Positions 27,230 to 36,333 of a DNA stretch of 64,000 bases are shown piece by piece (the stretch's first letter is position 1; the number at the start of each line of letters is the position of its first letter). A program made the position numbers and the translations under genes. Under the pieces are notes generated by a model. That model saw only the letters and a list, made by a program, of their open reading frames with translations, was not told the DNA's origin and ran no database searches. This DNA is from Microbacterium sp. LWH11-1.2 (GTDB taxonomy: Bacteria > Actinomycetota > Actinomycetes > Actinomycetales > Microbacteriaceae). The DNA is taken from assembly GCF_038397745.1 (NCBI RefSeq), contig NZ_CP151636.1, positions 3,534,001 to 3,598,000 on the forward strand. The letters are read 5' to 3'.

Positions 27230-27261
27230 GAACGGCCCGTCCCCTCAGGGACGGGCCGTTC
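27230..27261. terminator. Bidirectional terminator
   Basis: 14-bp perfect stem (GAACGGCCCGTCCC, 27230-27243, against 27248-27261) with a CTCA loop, between the coiled-coil gene and hpf (convergent). Confidence 0.88.
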
Positions 27262-27273
27262 TCTGGTCTCAGC

Positions 27274-27930
27274 TCAGGAAGCCAGTGCCTCCGACGGCGG
27301 CGCCTGCGTGCTCAGCGCGATCACACCGTAGTCCCAGCCCTTGCGGCGGTAGACGACGCTCGGGTGATCCGTGCGGACGTCGACGAAGAGGAAGAAGTCG
27401 TGGCCGACCAGCTCCATGCGGTCGACGGCCTCTTCGACCGTCATCCACTCCGCGTCGAAGCTCTTCGTGCGGATGACGACCGGCGAGTAGCTCTCCTCGT
27501 CATCGTTCTGCACCGGGATGGTGCCGGTGGCGACAGCGTGCAGGATGTCGGCGGATGCCGGCTGCACATCGATCCCCTCGAGCTCACCGGTGCCCTTCTC
27601 GAAGTGGGCACCGCGCGGGTGCTGGCGTCCGTCGACGCGCTTCTCCTTGGCACGACGCAGCTGCTCGGACATCTTGTCGATCGCGAGATCGAGTGCGACG
27701 AACTTGTCACCGTCCGTCGCCTCAGCTCGGACGACCGGACCCTTTCCGACGAGCGTGAGCTCGACCGTCTCCTCGGGGACGTGGCCGTTGCGGAAGACGC
27801 GGTGCGTGACCTTCACGTCCAGCCGTTGCGCTCGACCCGCGAGCGTCTCGACCCTGGCGATCTTCTCCTCGACAACGGTTCGGAAGCGATCGGTGATTCC
27901 CACTCCGACGCCGACGATGCTCGTTTCCAT
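27274..27930 (-). CDS. hpf: Ribosome hibernation-promoting factor, long form
   Basis: 218 residues. N-terminal HPF/YfiA beta-alpha domain (1-100, TSIVGVGVGITDRFRTVVEEKI...DKFVALDLAIDKMSEQLRRAKEK), a linker, and the C-terminal dimerisation domain (about 155-215, VVIRTKSFDAEWMTVEEAVDRMELVGHDFFLF). This is the long form that makes 100S ribosome dimers. ATG 27930 has AAGGAG about 7 nt upstream; the frame remains open a further 21 codons. A TACGGT hexamer about 60 bp upstream may be its -10. Same neighbours (secA, comF) as in M. tuberculosis. Confidence 0.94.
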   Translation of the reverse strand: METSIVGVGVGITDRFRTVVEEKIARVETLAGRAQRLDVKVTHRVFRNGHVPEETVELTLVGKGPVVRAEATDGDKFVALDLAIDKMSEQLRRAKEKRVDGRQHPRGAHFEKGTGELEGIDVQPASADILHAVATGTIPVQNDDEESYSPVVIRTKSFDAEWMTVEEAVDRMELVGHDFFLFVDVRTDHPSVVYRRKGWDYGVIALSTQAPPSEALAS

Positions 27931-28017
27931 TGCTGTCTCCTTGTCCCGGTCCTCCCGGCCAAGGGCGGACCGTTGTCGCCTTGTGGTCCCCAACCGTAGT
28001 CCGCCTGCGAGTCGATG

Positions 28018-28710
28018 TCACTGGTGACTTTCGTCGTGTCGTCGATGAGTTCCCGATGAGTCTCCTTCGAATCCGGCGCGCCGCGGCGTGGCGGCGAGCG
28101 CGACCGCCGCGTTCACCCTGAACCCTGCCGCGCGGAGTGCGCGAGCCGCCTCGTCGAGCGTCGCCCCGGTCGTCACGACGTCGTCCACCAGAATCGCCTC
28201 GGCTCCGCGGCCGACCCGTCGCGCACGCATCGCACCGCGGACGTTCAGTGTCCGCTCGCGCACCCCGAGACCGCGCTGATCGGCGGGTCTCGCCACGAGG
28301 GAGAGCACGCGCTGCGGCATGTGCCCGGCACGGCGGATGAGCATGTCGGGCACACGGTAGCCGCGCCGGCGGAAAGCACTCCTCGCGGTGGGCACCGGCA
28401 CGATCCACGTCGAGGACGACAGGACGGGCGCCAGGACGATGGCGAGCGCCGACCCGAGAGGACGGGCGAGCTGGGTCTCCCCTTCGCCCTTGAGGCGGCG
28501 GATGCAACGCGCTGCGACCCCCTCGTATCGGAGGGCGGCGTGCACGGGCAGTCCGCCCGGCGTCATCCCCCGTTGCGGCGTCGGCGCCAGCCGGTCATGA
28601 CAGGACGGGCAGAGCAGCCGACCCGGCTCGTCGCACCCCGCGCACGAGGCGGCGAGCAGGAACGCGGCGATCTCGACGCCGAGGGTGCGAAGAGCGGAAG
28701 CGGGCAGCAT
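28018..28710 (-). CDS. comF: ComF-family phosphoribosyltransferase-like protein
   Basis: 230 residues. An N-terminal zinc ribbon (Cys23-x2-Cys26, Cys34-x2-Cys37) and a type I PRTase domain with the PRPP loop ILVDDVVTTGATLDEAARAL, preceded by VPVPTARSAFRRRGY. ComF is needed for DNA uptake in naturally competent bacteria. The actinobacterial copies are widely conserved without proven competence. The SD GAGAGG, 8 nt before the ATG, lies in a small hairpin (28714-28731). Confidence 0.88.
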   Translation of the reverse strand: MLPASALRTLGVEIAAFLLAASCAGCDEPGRLLCPSCHDRLAPTPQRGMTPGGLPVHAALRYEGVAARCIRRLKGEGETQLARPLGSALAIVLAPVLSSSTWIVPVPTARSAFRRRGYRVPDMLIRRAGHMPQRVLSLVARPADQRGLGVRERTLNVRGAMRARRVGRGAEAILVDDVVTTGATLDEAARALRAAGFRVNAAVALAATPRRAGFEGDSSGTHRRHDESHQ

Positions 28711-28713
28711 CCG

Positions 28714-28731
28714 CCGATCCTCTCGGATCAG
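28714..28731 (-). promoter_or_regulatory. Hairpin enclosing the comF Shine-Dalgarno
   Basis: On the minus strand CTGATCC-GAGA-GGATCGG forms a 7-bp stem (one wobble) with a GNRA-type GAGA loop. The SD GAGAGG occupies the loop and the 3' arm, and the ATG starts 3 nt after the stem. It could lower or gate comF translation. The 96-bp gap between lpqB and comF holds nothing else obvious. Confidence 0.4.
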
Positions 28732-28806
28732 GACAGCTCGACGAACGCACGCACGCCGCAGCCGGGGAGAACCGTACGGATCAGCCCGCCGTGCAGGAGG
28801 GGCGAT

Positions 28807-30525
28807 TCACTCGCCCGCCCGGGTCGCGAGGACCGAGATCCCCGCGGCGATCTCCCGCCACGCCGAGCCCGCGTGGGCGAAGAGCTGTCCGCCGACGCCG
28901 ACGACCCGGAGCCCGCCGACCGTCCGCGCGCCGGCGATCGACACGGCATCCTCCGGTGCTGCCTCAGCGGTCCCCGGCCCGCCCACCATCTGGGTGAGCA
29001 CCTGCGGGCTCTGCGGATCGATGAGGATCCCCAGTCGCTCCGACCCGAGCCACGCCAGCCCGATCGCCGGAGCCGAGAGCTGCGTCACCTGCTTCACGTC
29101 GCCGAGCTCGACGGGGATTCCCGCCGGATCGCGCACCACCGCGGCGACCACGACCCAGCGCTGCTGCCCGACCGTGACCACGGCGGCCACCCTCGCCCCG
29201 TCCGCAGAGACCCGAAGATCGGAGATCGCCGAGGCCGTCGGCCAGGCGTTCGCCACCGGGTGTTCCACGACGTCGCTCCCCCGGGCGTGCACGGCGGTCG
29301 GAGCGCCTGCAGGAACCGTCCAGGTGTAGCCGTAGGGGTCCATCGACGGCTCGATCAGGCCCTGCCGCGCGTCGAGCTCGTCGACGCTCCCCTCGCTGAC
29401 GAGGTAGACGTGATTGTCGGCCAGCTGCACCGCCGCCTGAGAGTCGTCGGTCGCGACGTCGATCGACACGATGGGCTGATCGATCGCGACGATGCCCTGG
29501 GTGATCCCGGGGATCGCGGTGACCTCGTCCCCGACGATCCTCCCGAACGCCCCGTTCTGCAGGACGAGCGTCCCGACGTCCGGCGGCGCGTCCACCAGCT
29601 CGACGACGCCGGCGTCGAGCGTGCGTCCGTCCACGGAGAAGCGCACCTGCGAGACGGACACGCCCGCGGCTTTGAGCGTGGCCTGCAGCTGTGTGCGCAT
29701 GCGGGACAGGGTGAGCTGGTCGAGTCCGATCGCCGGGCGCGTGAGCGCGACCTCGGCCACCTGGTCGGTGATCAGCACGGCGTCCTGCGCCAGCTGCACG
29801 TCGGCCGGGAACGCGGTCTGGACGGCGGGGTCGAGCCAGGCGCTGGGCGATCCGTCGATCAGCGCCTGGGTGACGGTGGTCGCGGGACTCTGCCGACGCG
29901 GGAACCACCGCACATCCGGCACGAGCCGAGACCACTCTCCGTCGAAGTACTGCAGCGGGTACCCCTCGAAGACGTTCGAGAACCGGGGCTGGTCGATGAC
30001 GATGCCGTCGGGCGCCTGCGTGATGCGCCACTCCCCGTCGTCCGTCCGCTCGAGGCTGAACTTCACGGGTGACGGCCCGAGGGCCTCCGCATACGCACCG
30101 GATTCGTCGACGCTCGCGACGAGGTCGAGGCGCACCTGCACCTCGGCGCTCTCCGCGTCCTCGACGGCATCCGCCGGGACGGAGGAGGTGAGCACGCGGG
30201 TCTCCGTGCCGACGTCGATCGACACTCCCGCGGCCGGACGCCAGGCGCGCTGCAGCGCAGGTGCGAGGAACTCGCGCGCCGTCGCCCAATTCTCGGACGT
30301 GGTGATCCCCGCCTCGAGGAAGCCCTCGACGATCTCCTCCGGACCGGCGCCCGCGATCGGTCCCGACGCCACCGGGAGGAAGTCGACGTCCTGCGGCGAC
30401 TCGCCGAGCACGAGGCCGACCGTGACGTCGCCACTCGTCGGCAGCCCGGCGCACGCGGGCAGCAGCAGCGCCGCGACGATCAGCGCGATGCCGCGCAGCA
30501 CCCGCGTGCCTCTCCGATCAGTCAT
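28807..30525 (-). CDS. lpqB: Lipoprotein LpqB (MtrAB accessory)
   Basis: 572-residue lipoprotein: signal helix (GIALIVAALLLPA) and lipobox LPAC with Cys25, an N-terminal domain, a GerMN domain (about 190-310) and a beta-propeller-like C-terminal region (about 320-570). LpqB binds the extracytoplasmic part of MtrB and tunes MtrAB signalling in envelope homeostasis and cell division. It starts 8 bp inside the end of mtrB, so the three-gene mtrA-mtrB-lpqB order is intact and translationally coupled. Confidence 0.93.
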   Translation of the reverse strand: MTDRRGTRVLRGIALIVAALLLPACAGLPTSGDVTVGLVLGESPQDVDFLPVASGPIAGAGPEEIVEGFLEAGITTSENWATAREFLAPALQRAWRPAAGVSIDVGTETRVLTSSVPADAVEDAESAEVQVRLDLVASVDESGAYAEALGPSPVKFSLERTDDGEWRITQAPDGIVIDQPRFSNVFEGYPLQYFDGEWSRLVPDVRWFPRRQSPATTVTQALIDGSPSAWLDPAVQTAFPADVQLAQDAVLITDQVAEVALTRPAIGLDQLTLSRMRTQLQATLKAAGVSVSQVRFSVDGRTLDAGVVELVDAPPDVGTLVLQNGAFGRIVGDEVTAIPGITQGIVAIDQPIVSIDVATDDSQAAVQLADNHVYLVSEGSVDELDARQGLIEPSMDPYGYTWTVPAGAPTAVHARGSDVVEHPVANAWPTASAISDLRVSADGARVAAVVTVGQQRWVVVAAVVRDPAGIPVELGDVKQVTQLSAPAIGLAWLGSERLGILIDPQSPQVLTQMVGGPGTAEAAPEDAVSIAGARTVGGLRVVGVGGQLFAHAGSAWREIAAGISVLATRAGE

Positions 30526-32200
30526 CGTCGTCCGGCTCCTTCAGCAGTCCGGGGAGCTCCGCCCAGGAGATGGGCTGGGTCGCGTCGCCGAGCTCGGCGA
30601 GCGGCTCCTGCGGCTCGATCGGGATCGGGCTCGGCCCGTCCAGGACCGCGCCGTGCCGCGGGATCGTGAGGACGAAGTTGGTCCCGACGCCGAGCTCCGA
30701 CCACACCGCGAGGGTGCCGCCGTGCAGAGTCGCGTCGCCGAGCGCGATCGAGAGCCCCAGCCCCGTGCCCCCGAGGGTGCGCTGGCGCGAGGGATCGGCG
30801 CGCCAGAAGCGGTCGAAGACGCGTTCGGCGTCGGCGGGCTCCATGCCCAGACCGAAGTCCCGCACACCGGCGGCCACCGCGTGCTGGTTGCTGTCGACCG
30901 TCACCACGATCGGTCGTCCTTCACCGTGCTCGATCGCGTTCCCGATGAGATTGCGCAGCACACGGCGGACCCGACGAGGATCCATGTCCACCGGCGAGTA
31001 GCCGCCGGGGCCGACGAGTCTCAGCTCGGAACCGCGCCCCTCGGCGAGCGGACGCATCTGCTCGATGATGTCCTCGGCGAGGTGGGCGAGGCTCGTCGCC
31101 TCCAGCTCGAGCTGCACGGACCCCGCGTCGTAGCGGCTGATCTCGAGGAGATCGGCGAGCAGCGTGTCGAACCGCTGCACCTGGGTGTGCAGCAGCTCGG
31201 TCGTACGGGCGGTCGTCGGATCGAACTCCTCGCGCTGATCGTTGAGCATGTCCGCGGCGAGGCGGATCGTCGTCAGAGGCGTGCGCAGCTCGTGCGACAC
31301 GTCGGACACGAAGCGCTGCTGCACCATCGACAGCTCGCCGAGCTCCTTGATCTGGGCCTCGATGCTGTCGGCCATGGCGTTGAAGGACCGCCCGAGGGTG
31401 GCCAGCTCGTCCTCGCCGTGCACCTCCAGACGCACGCCGAGATCGCCCGCCGCGAGGCGCGCGCTCGTCTCGGCGGCCTGCACGATCGGCGTCGCCACCG
31501 CGCGGAGCACGATCCAGGAGATCGCCGCGACGATCGCGACGAGACCGATCCCGGCGATCCACAGCGTCCGCTGCACGAACACGAGGGTCTGATCCGCATC
31601 GGCGAGGTCGTAGGCGAAGTAGATCGCGAACGGTCCCGCCTCGGGCACGTTCAGCTGCTGTCCGACCACGATCCCCGGCACCTCGCCGCCATCCGCGACG
31701 GGAAGGGCCACCGACTGCCAGGCCTGACGATCGGCGAACTCCTCGACACGCGCCTCGATCTCCGGGCTGAGCCGGTTCCTGCTCAGCCCCGCGGTGAAGC
31801 CGTTCAGGCGCACGCCGTCCGACTCCGTGTCGATGCGGAAGCCGGCGAGCTGATCGGTGCTCGAGGTTCGCGCCAGGTTCGCCTGGATGCTGCTCCACAG
31901 ATCGGCGAGAGCAGCCGGGTCGTCGCTCACCTCGGCGACGTCGAGGATGTCCTGCGCCTGGTCGACGGCGCGGCGCGCGTCCTGGAGGGCGACGTTCTTG
32001 CGCGACACGAAGAGATCGTTCTGGATGACGAGGGCCATCGTGACGCAGGTGATGAAGATCGCCAGCGACGTCGCGATCAGGGTGATGGTGAGCGTGCGGA
32101 ACCGCAGCGACCGGCGCCAGAGCGCGGAGAGGACGGTCGGCCATCCGCGCCAGTCGCGGATGACAGCGACGGCCGTGGTGGTCGCTGTCGTCGCGTCCAT
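30518..32200 (-). CDS. mtrB: Sensor histidine kinase MtrB
   Basis: 560-residue membrane kinase. TM1 about 34-58, an extracytoplasmic loop of about 150 residues, TM2 about 211-236, HAMP (about 237-290), HisKA with phospho-acceptor His303 in FVSDVSHELRTPL, and HATPase_c (NLIGNAIEHG, DFGLGMEPAD, GGTGLGLSIA). The C-terminal acidic tail is LLKEPDDDD. I chose ATG 32200, 7 bp after the mtrA stop; an in-frame ATG at 32242 would overlap mtrA. The partner MtrA lies directly upstream. Confidence 0.94.
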   Translation of the reverse strand: MDATTATTTAVAVIRDWRGWPTVLSALWRRSLRFRTLTITLIATSLAIFITCVTMALVIQNDLFVSRKNVALQDARRAVDQAQDILDVAEVSDDPAALADLWSSIQANLARTSSTDQLAGFRIDTESDGVRLNGFTAGLSRNRLSPEIEARVEEFADRQAWQSVALPVADGGEVPGIVVGQQLNVPEAGPFAIYFAYDLADADQTLVFVQRTLWIAGIGLVAIVAAISWIVLRAVATPIVQAAETSARLAAGDLGVRLEVHGEDELATLGRSFNAMADSIEAQIKELGELSMVQQRFVSDVSHELRTPLTTIRLAADMLNDQREEFDPTTARTTELLHTQVQRFDTLLADLLEISRYDAGSVQLELEATSLAHLAEDIIEQMRPLAEGRGSELRLVGPGGYSPVDMDPRRVRRVLRNLIGNAIEHGEGRPIVVTVDSNQHAVAAGVRDFGLGMEPADAERVFDRFWRADPSRQRTLGGTGLGLSIALGDATLHGGTLAVWSELGVGTNFVLTIPRHGAVLDGPSPIPIEPQEPLAELGDATQPISWAELPGLLKEPDDDD

Positions 32201-32207
32201 CGTGCGC

Positions 32208-32888
32208 CTAACCGACGCTCCCGGCGCGATAGCCGACGCCACGCACCGTCATGACGATCTTGGGATTGTCGGGGTCGAGCTCGACCTTGGCGCGCAGGCG
32301 CTGCACGTGCACGTTCACGAGTCGGGTGTCGGCCTTGTAGTGGTAGCCCCAGACCTGCTCGAGCAGCATCTCGCGGGAGAACACCTGCTGCGGCTTCGAG
32401 GCGAGCGCGACGAGCAGCTGGAACTCCAGCGGGGTGAGAGCGATCGGCGTCGTGCCACGACGCACCTCGTGCGCGTCGACGTCGACCGTGAGGTCGCCGA
32501 CCTTCAGCTGCTCGCTCGTGGCCTGCGGCGTCGGACGCAGCCGGGTGCGGATGCGCGCGACCAGCTCCTTCGGGTTGAAGGGCTTCACCATGTAGTCGTC
32601 CGCCCCGACCTCGAGACCGCGGACCACATCGGCGGTGTCGCTGCGCGCCGTCAGCATGAGGATGGGGACGCCCGACTCCGCTCTGATGCGCGTGCAGATC
32701 TCGATGCCGTCCATGCCGGGGAGCATGAGGTCGAGCAGCACCAGGTCGGGACGCTGCGTGCGCCACTCGTCGACCGCACGTGCGCCGTCGGCGCAGAAGA
32801 CCGGCTCGAAACCCTCCGTGCGCAGCACGATGCCGATCATCTCGGCGAGCGCGGTGTCGTCGTCGACCACAAGAATGCGTGAGGTCAT
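32208..32888 (-). CDS. mtrA: Response regulator MtrA
   Basis: 226-residue OmpR-type regulator: receiver with Asp9-Asp11, phospho-acceptor Asp53 (LVLLDLMLPGMDG), Thr (MLTARSD) and Lys (MVKPFNP), followed by a winged-helix DNA-binding domain (GTTPIALTPLEFQLLVALA...YHYKADTRLVNVHVQRLRAKVE). MtrA controls cell-wall, division and replication genes in actinobacteria. TAAGGT lies 7 nt before the ATG, so the mtrAB-lpqB operon appears to start leaderless. Divergent from the GPDP-membrane-domain gene. Confidence 0.96.
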   Translation of the reverse strand: MTSRILVVDDDTALAEMIGIVLRTEGFEPVFCADGARAVDEWRTQRPDLVLLDLMLPGMDGIEICTRIRAESGVPILMLTARSDTADVVRGLEVGADDYMVKPFNPKELVARIRTRLRPTPQATSEQLKVGDLTVDVDAHEVRRGTTPIALTPLEFQLLVALASKPQQVFSREMLLEQVWGYHYKADTRLVNVHVQRLRAKVELDPDNPKIVMTVRGVGYRAGSVG

Positions 32889-32895
32889 AACTGTT

Positions 32896-32901
32896 ACCTT
32901 A
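32896..32901 (-). promoter_or_regulatory. Leaderless -10 hexamer of mtrA-mtrB-lpqB
   Basis: TAAGGT on the minus strand, 7 nt before the mtrA ATG. Confidence 0.55.
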
Positions 32902-32984
32902 TGGCACCGAGTCCCGCGGTCCCCAGGTCTGCGCACCACGTACAGGGATATGACACGATGGGAGCGCTCGATGGAGGGAGTGCT

Positions 32985-34460
32985 GTGAGTGGTGCGACGT
33001 GGACCCCTGCCCCGAAGAAGGGTGTCATCCCCCTTCATCCGCTGACCTTCGGGATGCTGCTGGGGAAGGCCTTCGCTGCCCTCCGGCACAACCCGAAGGT
33101 GCTCTTCGGCTTCGCCGTCGTGATCCAGCTCGTCGTCGTGGTCGCCACGGCCGGCGTGATGGGTGTGGTGCTCTTCACCACGTTCTCGCGCCTGGAGACC
33201 GTGTCGCCGTCCTCCCCCGACTTCGAGGCCGTGCTCGCCGGCACGATCGCGATCAACATCATCGCGGGGCTCGCGGTCGGCCTGACCTCGATCGCCTTCA
33301 CGGCGATGATGCAGGGAGTGGTCGCCGCAGACATCGGCTACGCGTCGATCGGAGTGAAGGCGACGCTCGGGATGCTGTGGCGCAAGATGGCGCCCGCGTT
33401 CTGGCGTCTCGCCGGCTTCGCCTCGCTGTCGGTGATCGCGGTGTTCGGGTTCTTCGCGATCGTCGCCCTGATCATCGGGGCCTTCATCGCCGGCGGACTC
33501 GGCGGCAGCGTCGAGCTCATCGGGGTCATCGTGCTGGTGGTCGTGCTCATCGGGCTGGCCTCGATCCCGCTGATCGTCTGGCTGAGCACCAAGCTGCTGC
33601 TGGTGCCCTCGATCCTCGTGCTCGAGAAGGCGCGCTTCCGCGAGGCGCTCGTGCGTTCCTGGCGCCTCACGCGCGGCCGGTTCTGGGTCGCGTTCGGCGT
33701 CACGTTCCTCATCAGCTTCATCATGGGTCTGGCGATGCAGGTCGTGAGCTTCCCCGTCGCGATGCTCAGCTCGCTCCTCGGGTCCGTGGTCGCTCCCACC
33801 GGCGAGTACGAGCCCGGTGCGGTCATCGGCTTCATCTTCACGCTCATCGCACCGCAGATCCTGCTCCTCGTGCTCCAGGCCATCACCCTGGTCGTGCAGA
33901 GCACGGGATCCGCCCTCGTGTACCTGGACTGCCGGATGCGCTACGAGGGGCTCGATCAGACGCTCATCTCGCACGTGGAGCGTCGTGAGGTCGGCTGGAC
34001 CGAGGAGCAGCTGGGCGACCCCTTCGCCGTCGATCCGTCGCGGGCCGTGTCCAGCGCTCCGCCTCCCCGGCAGGTGCCGGAGCACGTGATGATGTCCCAG
34101 ACGCCCGGCTACGCACCGTACGGGGCGCCGGCTCCGCAGGGCTACCCGCCGCAGCCGTACGCCGCGCAGCCCGGCGGCATGCCTCCCTACGCCGGACAGC
34201 CCTCCGCGCCGCCGCCGTACGTTCCATCGGCGTACACGCCACAGCCGTACGCACCGCAGCAGCCGGCCGGCGCGCCTCCCGCCGCGTTCGCGCCCGCGCC
34301 GCCTCCCGCTCCTGCGGCGCCTCCCGCTCCTGCCGCGCCTCCCGCTCCTGCCGCGCCTCCGGCGTCCTCCGCCCCTCCGGCGCCTCCGACCGACAGCCCG
34401 TGGGCCACTCCCGCGGACGGCGGCTGGGCCGCCCCGGGAAGCGGCGACGGCACGGCATGA
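32985..34460 (+). CDS. GPDP-membrane-domain (multi-TM) protein with Pro/Ala-rich tail
   Basis: 491 residues. About six to seven membrane helices between 30 and 320 form the glycerophosphoryl diester phosphodiesterase membrane-domain fold, but no catalytic phosphodiesterase domain is present. The cytoplasmic tail (about 350-491) is rich in Pro, Ala, Tyr and Gln, including APPAPA repeats. I chose GTG 32985 for GGAGGGAG 6 nt upstream. First gene of a five-gene operon with DUF4129, DUF4350, MoxR and DUF58, all tightly spaced. A membrane scaffold or transporter role is inferred only. Confidence 0.82.
   Translation: MSGATWTPAPKKGVIPLHPLTFGMLLGKAFAALRHNPKVLFGFAVVIQLVVVVATAGVMGVVLFTTFSRLETVSPSSPDFEAVLAGTIAINIIAGLAVGLTSIAFTAMMQGVVAADIGYASIGVKATLGMLWRKMAPAFWRLAGFASLSVIAVFGFFAIVALIIGAFIAGGLGGSVELIGVIVLVVVLIGLASIPLIVWLSTKLLLVPSILVLEKARFREALVRSWRLTRGRFWVAFGVTFLISFIMGLAMQVVSFPVAMLSSLLGSVVAPTGEYEPGAVIGFIFTLIAPQILLLVLQAITLVVQSTGSALVYLDCRMRYEGLDQTLISHVERREVGWTEEQLGDPFAVDPSRAVSSAPPPRQVPEHVMMSQTPGYAPYGAPAPQGYPPQPYAAQPGGMPPYAGQPSAPPPYVPSAYTPQPYAPQQPAGAPPAAFAPAPPPAPAAPPAPAAPPAPAAPPASSAPPAPPTDSPWATPADGGWAAPGSGDGTA
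34301..34372 (+). repeat. 18-bp tandem coding repeat (about four copies)
   Basis: Near-identical units of CGCCTCCCGCTCCTGC type repeat every 18 bp and encode APPAPA. Some copies differ by a single base (GCGG/GCCG). Likely a length-variable, disordered spacer. Confidence 0.75.
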
Positions 34461-35098
34461 TCCGACCGTCCGACGATCTGTTCGTCCCCGACGGGGACGA
34501 GGCGCGGCGCTGGGCCGAGGAGGAGCTCTCCAATCCCCGCTACGCCGACGCGAAGCCGACCTGGTTCGATCTCGTCGCCCGCGACATCGGGAGGTTCATC
34601 GCCGACCTCTTCACGTCCGACAACGGCGCGAACGTCGGGCCCTGGGCGCTCATCATCGTGACGACGATCATCGTCGCGGCACTCGTCACCGCGCTCATCA
34701 TCTGGGGACGCCCGCGGAGCTCGAGGGCCGTGCGCCGGGCGCGGACCGACCTCCTGGGCGAGCAGGACGACCGCACCGCCGCGCAGCTCAGAGCGGATGC
34801 CGAGCGCAGCGCCCGCGACGGAGACTGGGACACCGCCACGATCCTCCGTTACCGCGCGATCGCCCGCAGCCTGCTGGAGCGCGACCTCATCGATCCGGCG
34901 CCCGGGGCGACCGCGCAATCGATCGCCCGGGAGGCCAGCGCGGTGTTCGCCGACGAGGCCGGCGCGATGCGTCGCGCAGCGGTGTCCTTCGACGACGTGC
35001 GCTATCTGCGCCACCCCGCGACCGAGGAGAGCTACCGCGACCTCGCGGCCACGGATGAGCGACTGCGCGCACGACGCCTCGAGGCGGTGCCCGCGTGA
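34457..35098 (+). CDS. DUF4129 membrane protein
   Basis: 213 residues: one central membrane helix (about 74-96, WALIIVTTIIVAALVTALIIWG) and a C-terminal DUF4129 domain (about 115-205, AERSARDGDWDTATILRYRAIARSLLERDLIDP...RHPATEESYRDL). DUF4129 is often fused to transglutaminase domains; here it is alone, next to MoxR/DUF58, its usual genomic partners. ATGA overlap with the previous gene and GTGA overlap with the next. Confidence 0.85.
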   Translation: MIRPSDDLFVPDGDEARRWAEEELSNPRYADAKPTWFDLVARDIGRFIADLFTSDNGANVGPWALIIVTTIIVAALVTALIIWGRPRSSRAVRRARTDLLGEQDDRTAAQLRADAERSARDGDWDTATILRYRAIARSLLERDLIDPAPGATAQSIAREASAVFADEAGAMRRAAVSFDDVRYLRHPATEESYRDLAATDERLRARRLEAVPA

Positions 35099-36282
35099 CC
35101 TCGATCGAGCAGGCGAGTGCGGAGCAGTCCACCGCAGACGCCCGACCCCGGCGCGTGCGCACGATCGTCGGATGGGTGATCGTCGTCGCGCTCGTCCTGC
35201 TCGTCGCGTTCGTCGCCCTCCGCGTGAGCGCGAGCGGCCCTGGCGCCCGCGGCACGCTCGATCCGGAAGGACGCGACGACTCCGGCGCTCTCGCCCTCGC
35301 CGAGATCCTGCGCGACCAGGGTGTGGAGGTGTCGGTCGTCCGATCCCGTGCCGAGGCCCGCGCGGCGGTCGGCGACGACACGACCCTGGTGATGACGAAC
35401 CCCTACACGCTGAGCGACGACGCCCTCGCCGAGCTGCTCGAGCCCGCCGACCGGATCGTCTTCCTCTCGACGGGCACGCACCTGCTGAACGTCCTCGACA
35501 TCGGCGAGAACGCCCCGGGGAGCTCCGCGCCCGCGGATGCGGAGTGCGACGTCCCGGAGTTCGCCGAGGTCGGGACGATCCGCGCCGACCGGTTCTTCTC
35601 CCCCGCCGACGGCGTCGAGGCCTGCTTCGGCGACGCCGACGGCGCCGCGGTCCTCGTCGATGAACGCGCGGACCGCGACGTCCTCGTCGTGGAGGGCACG
35701 AAGCTCTTCAGCAACGCCTACCTCGCCGAGAACGGCAACGCCGCCCTCGCCCTCGCGCTCCTCGGTCAGACCGAGCGGGTCGTCTGGTACGTGCCGTCGT
35801 TCGGCGACACCGACATCGAGGGCCAGTCGCCCGACACGCTGGGCAGCCTCACACCTCCGTCGGTCACGCCCGTCATCCTGCTGCTCCTCGCCGCCGGGGT
35901 CGCCGCCGCGATCTGGCGCGGCCAGCGCTTCGGACCGCTCGTCGCCGAGACTCTTCCGGTGACCGTGCGCGCGTCCGAGACCATGCACGGGCGCGCGCGT
36001 CTCACGGCGAAGGCCGGCGACGCCCCCCACGCGGGACAGGCGCTCCGCGACGGCGCGCAGCGCCGTCTCGCCCGCCGCCTCGGACTCGCGGTCCACGCCG
36101 GAGCCGACGAGGTCGCCGACGCGGCATCCGATCGCCTCCGAATCCCCCGCGGCACGCTGCAGGCGCTGCTCGCGGGCCCGCTCCCTGCAGACGACGCCGC
36201 CCTCGTCGAGCTCGCCCGACGGCTCGACGAGCTCGAGGCCGCCGTGGAGGCGAGCATGCACACCACCAGGGGCGAGTCGTGA
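35095..36282 (+). CDS. DUF4350-domain membrane protein
   Basis: 395 residues: TM1 about 23-45, a DUF4350 domain outside (about 60-240, with SGALALAEILRDQGVEVSVVRS...TTLVMTNPYTLSDDALAEL, a Rossmann/GATase-like fold), TM2 about 258-276, and a cytoplasmic helical tail (about 290-395). It is a standard member of actinobacterial DUF4129-DUF4350-MoxR-DUF58 operons. The tail may contact the MoxR ATPase (inference). GTG start overlaps the previous stop by 4 nt. Confidence 0.85.
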   Translation: MTSIEQASAEQSTADARPRRVRTIVGWVIVVALVLLVAFVALRVSASGPGARGTLDPEGRDDSGALALAEILRDQGVEVSVVRSRAEARAAVGDDTTLVMTNPYTLSDDALAELLEPADRIVFLSTGTHLLNVLDIGENAPGSSAPADAECDVPEFAEVGTIRADRFFSPADGVEACFGDADGAAVLVDERADRDVLVVEGTKLFSNAYLAENGNAALALALLGQTERVVWYVPSFGDTDIEGQSPDTLGSLTPPSVTPVILLLLAAGVAAAIWRGQRFGPLVAETLPVTVRASETMHGRARLTAKAGDAPHAGQALRDGAQRRLARRLGLAVHAGADEVADAASDRLRIPRGTLQALLAGPLPADDAALVELARRLDELEAAVEASMHTTRGES

Positions 36283-36333
36283 TCCGCATCCGAATCGCCG
36301 TCCATCCATCCCCACGGAAGCCGAGGCCACCAC

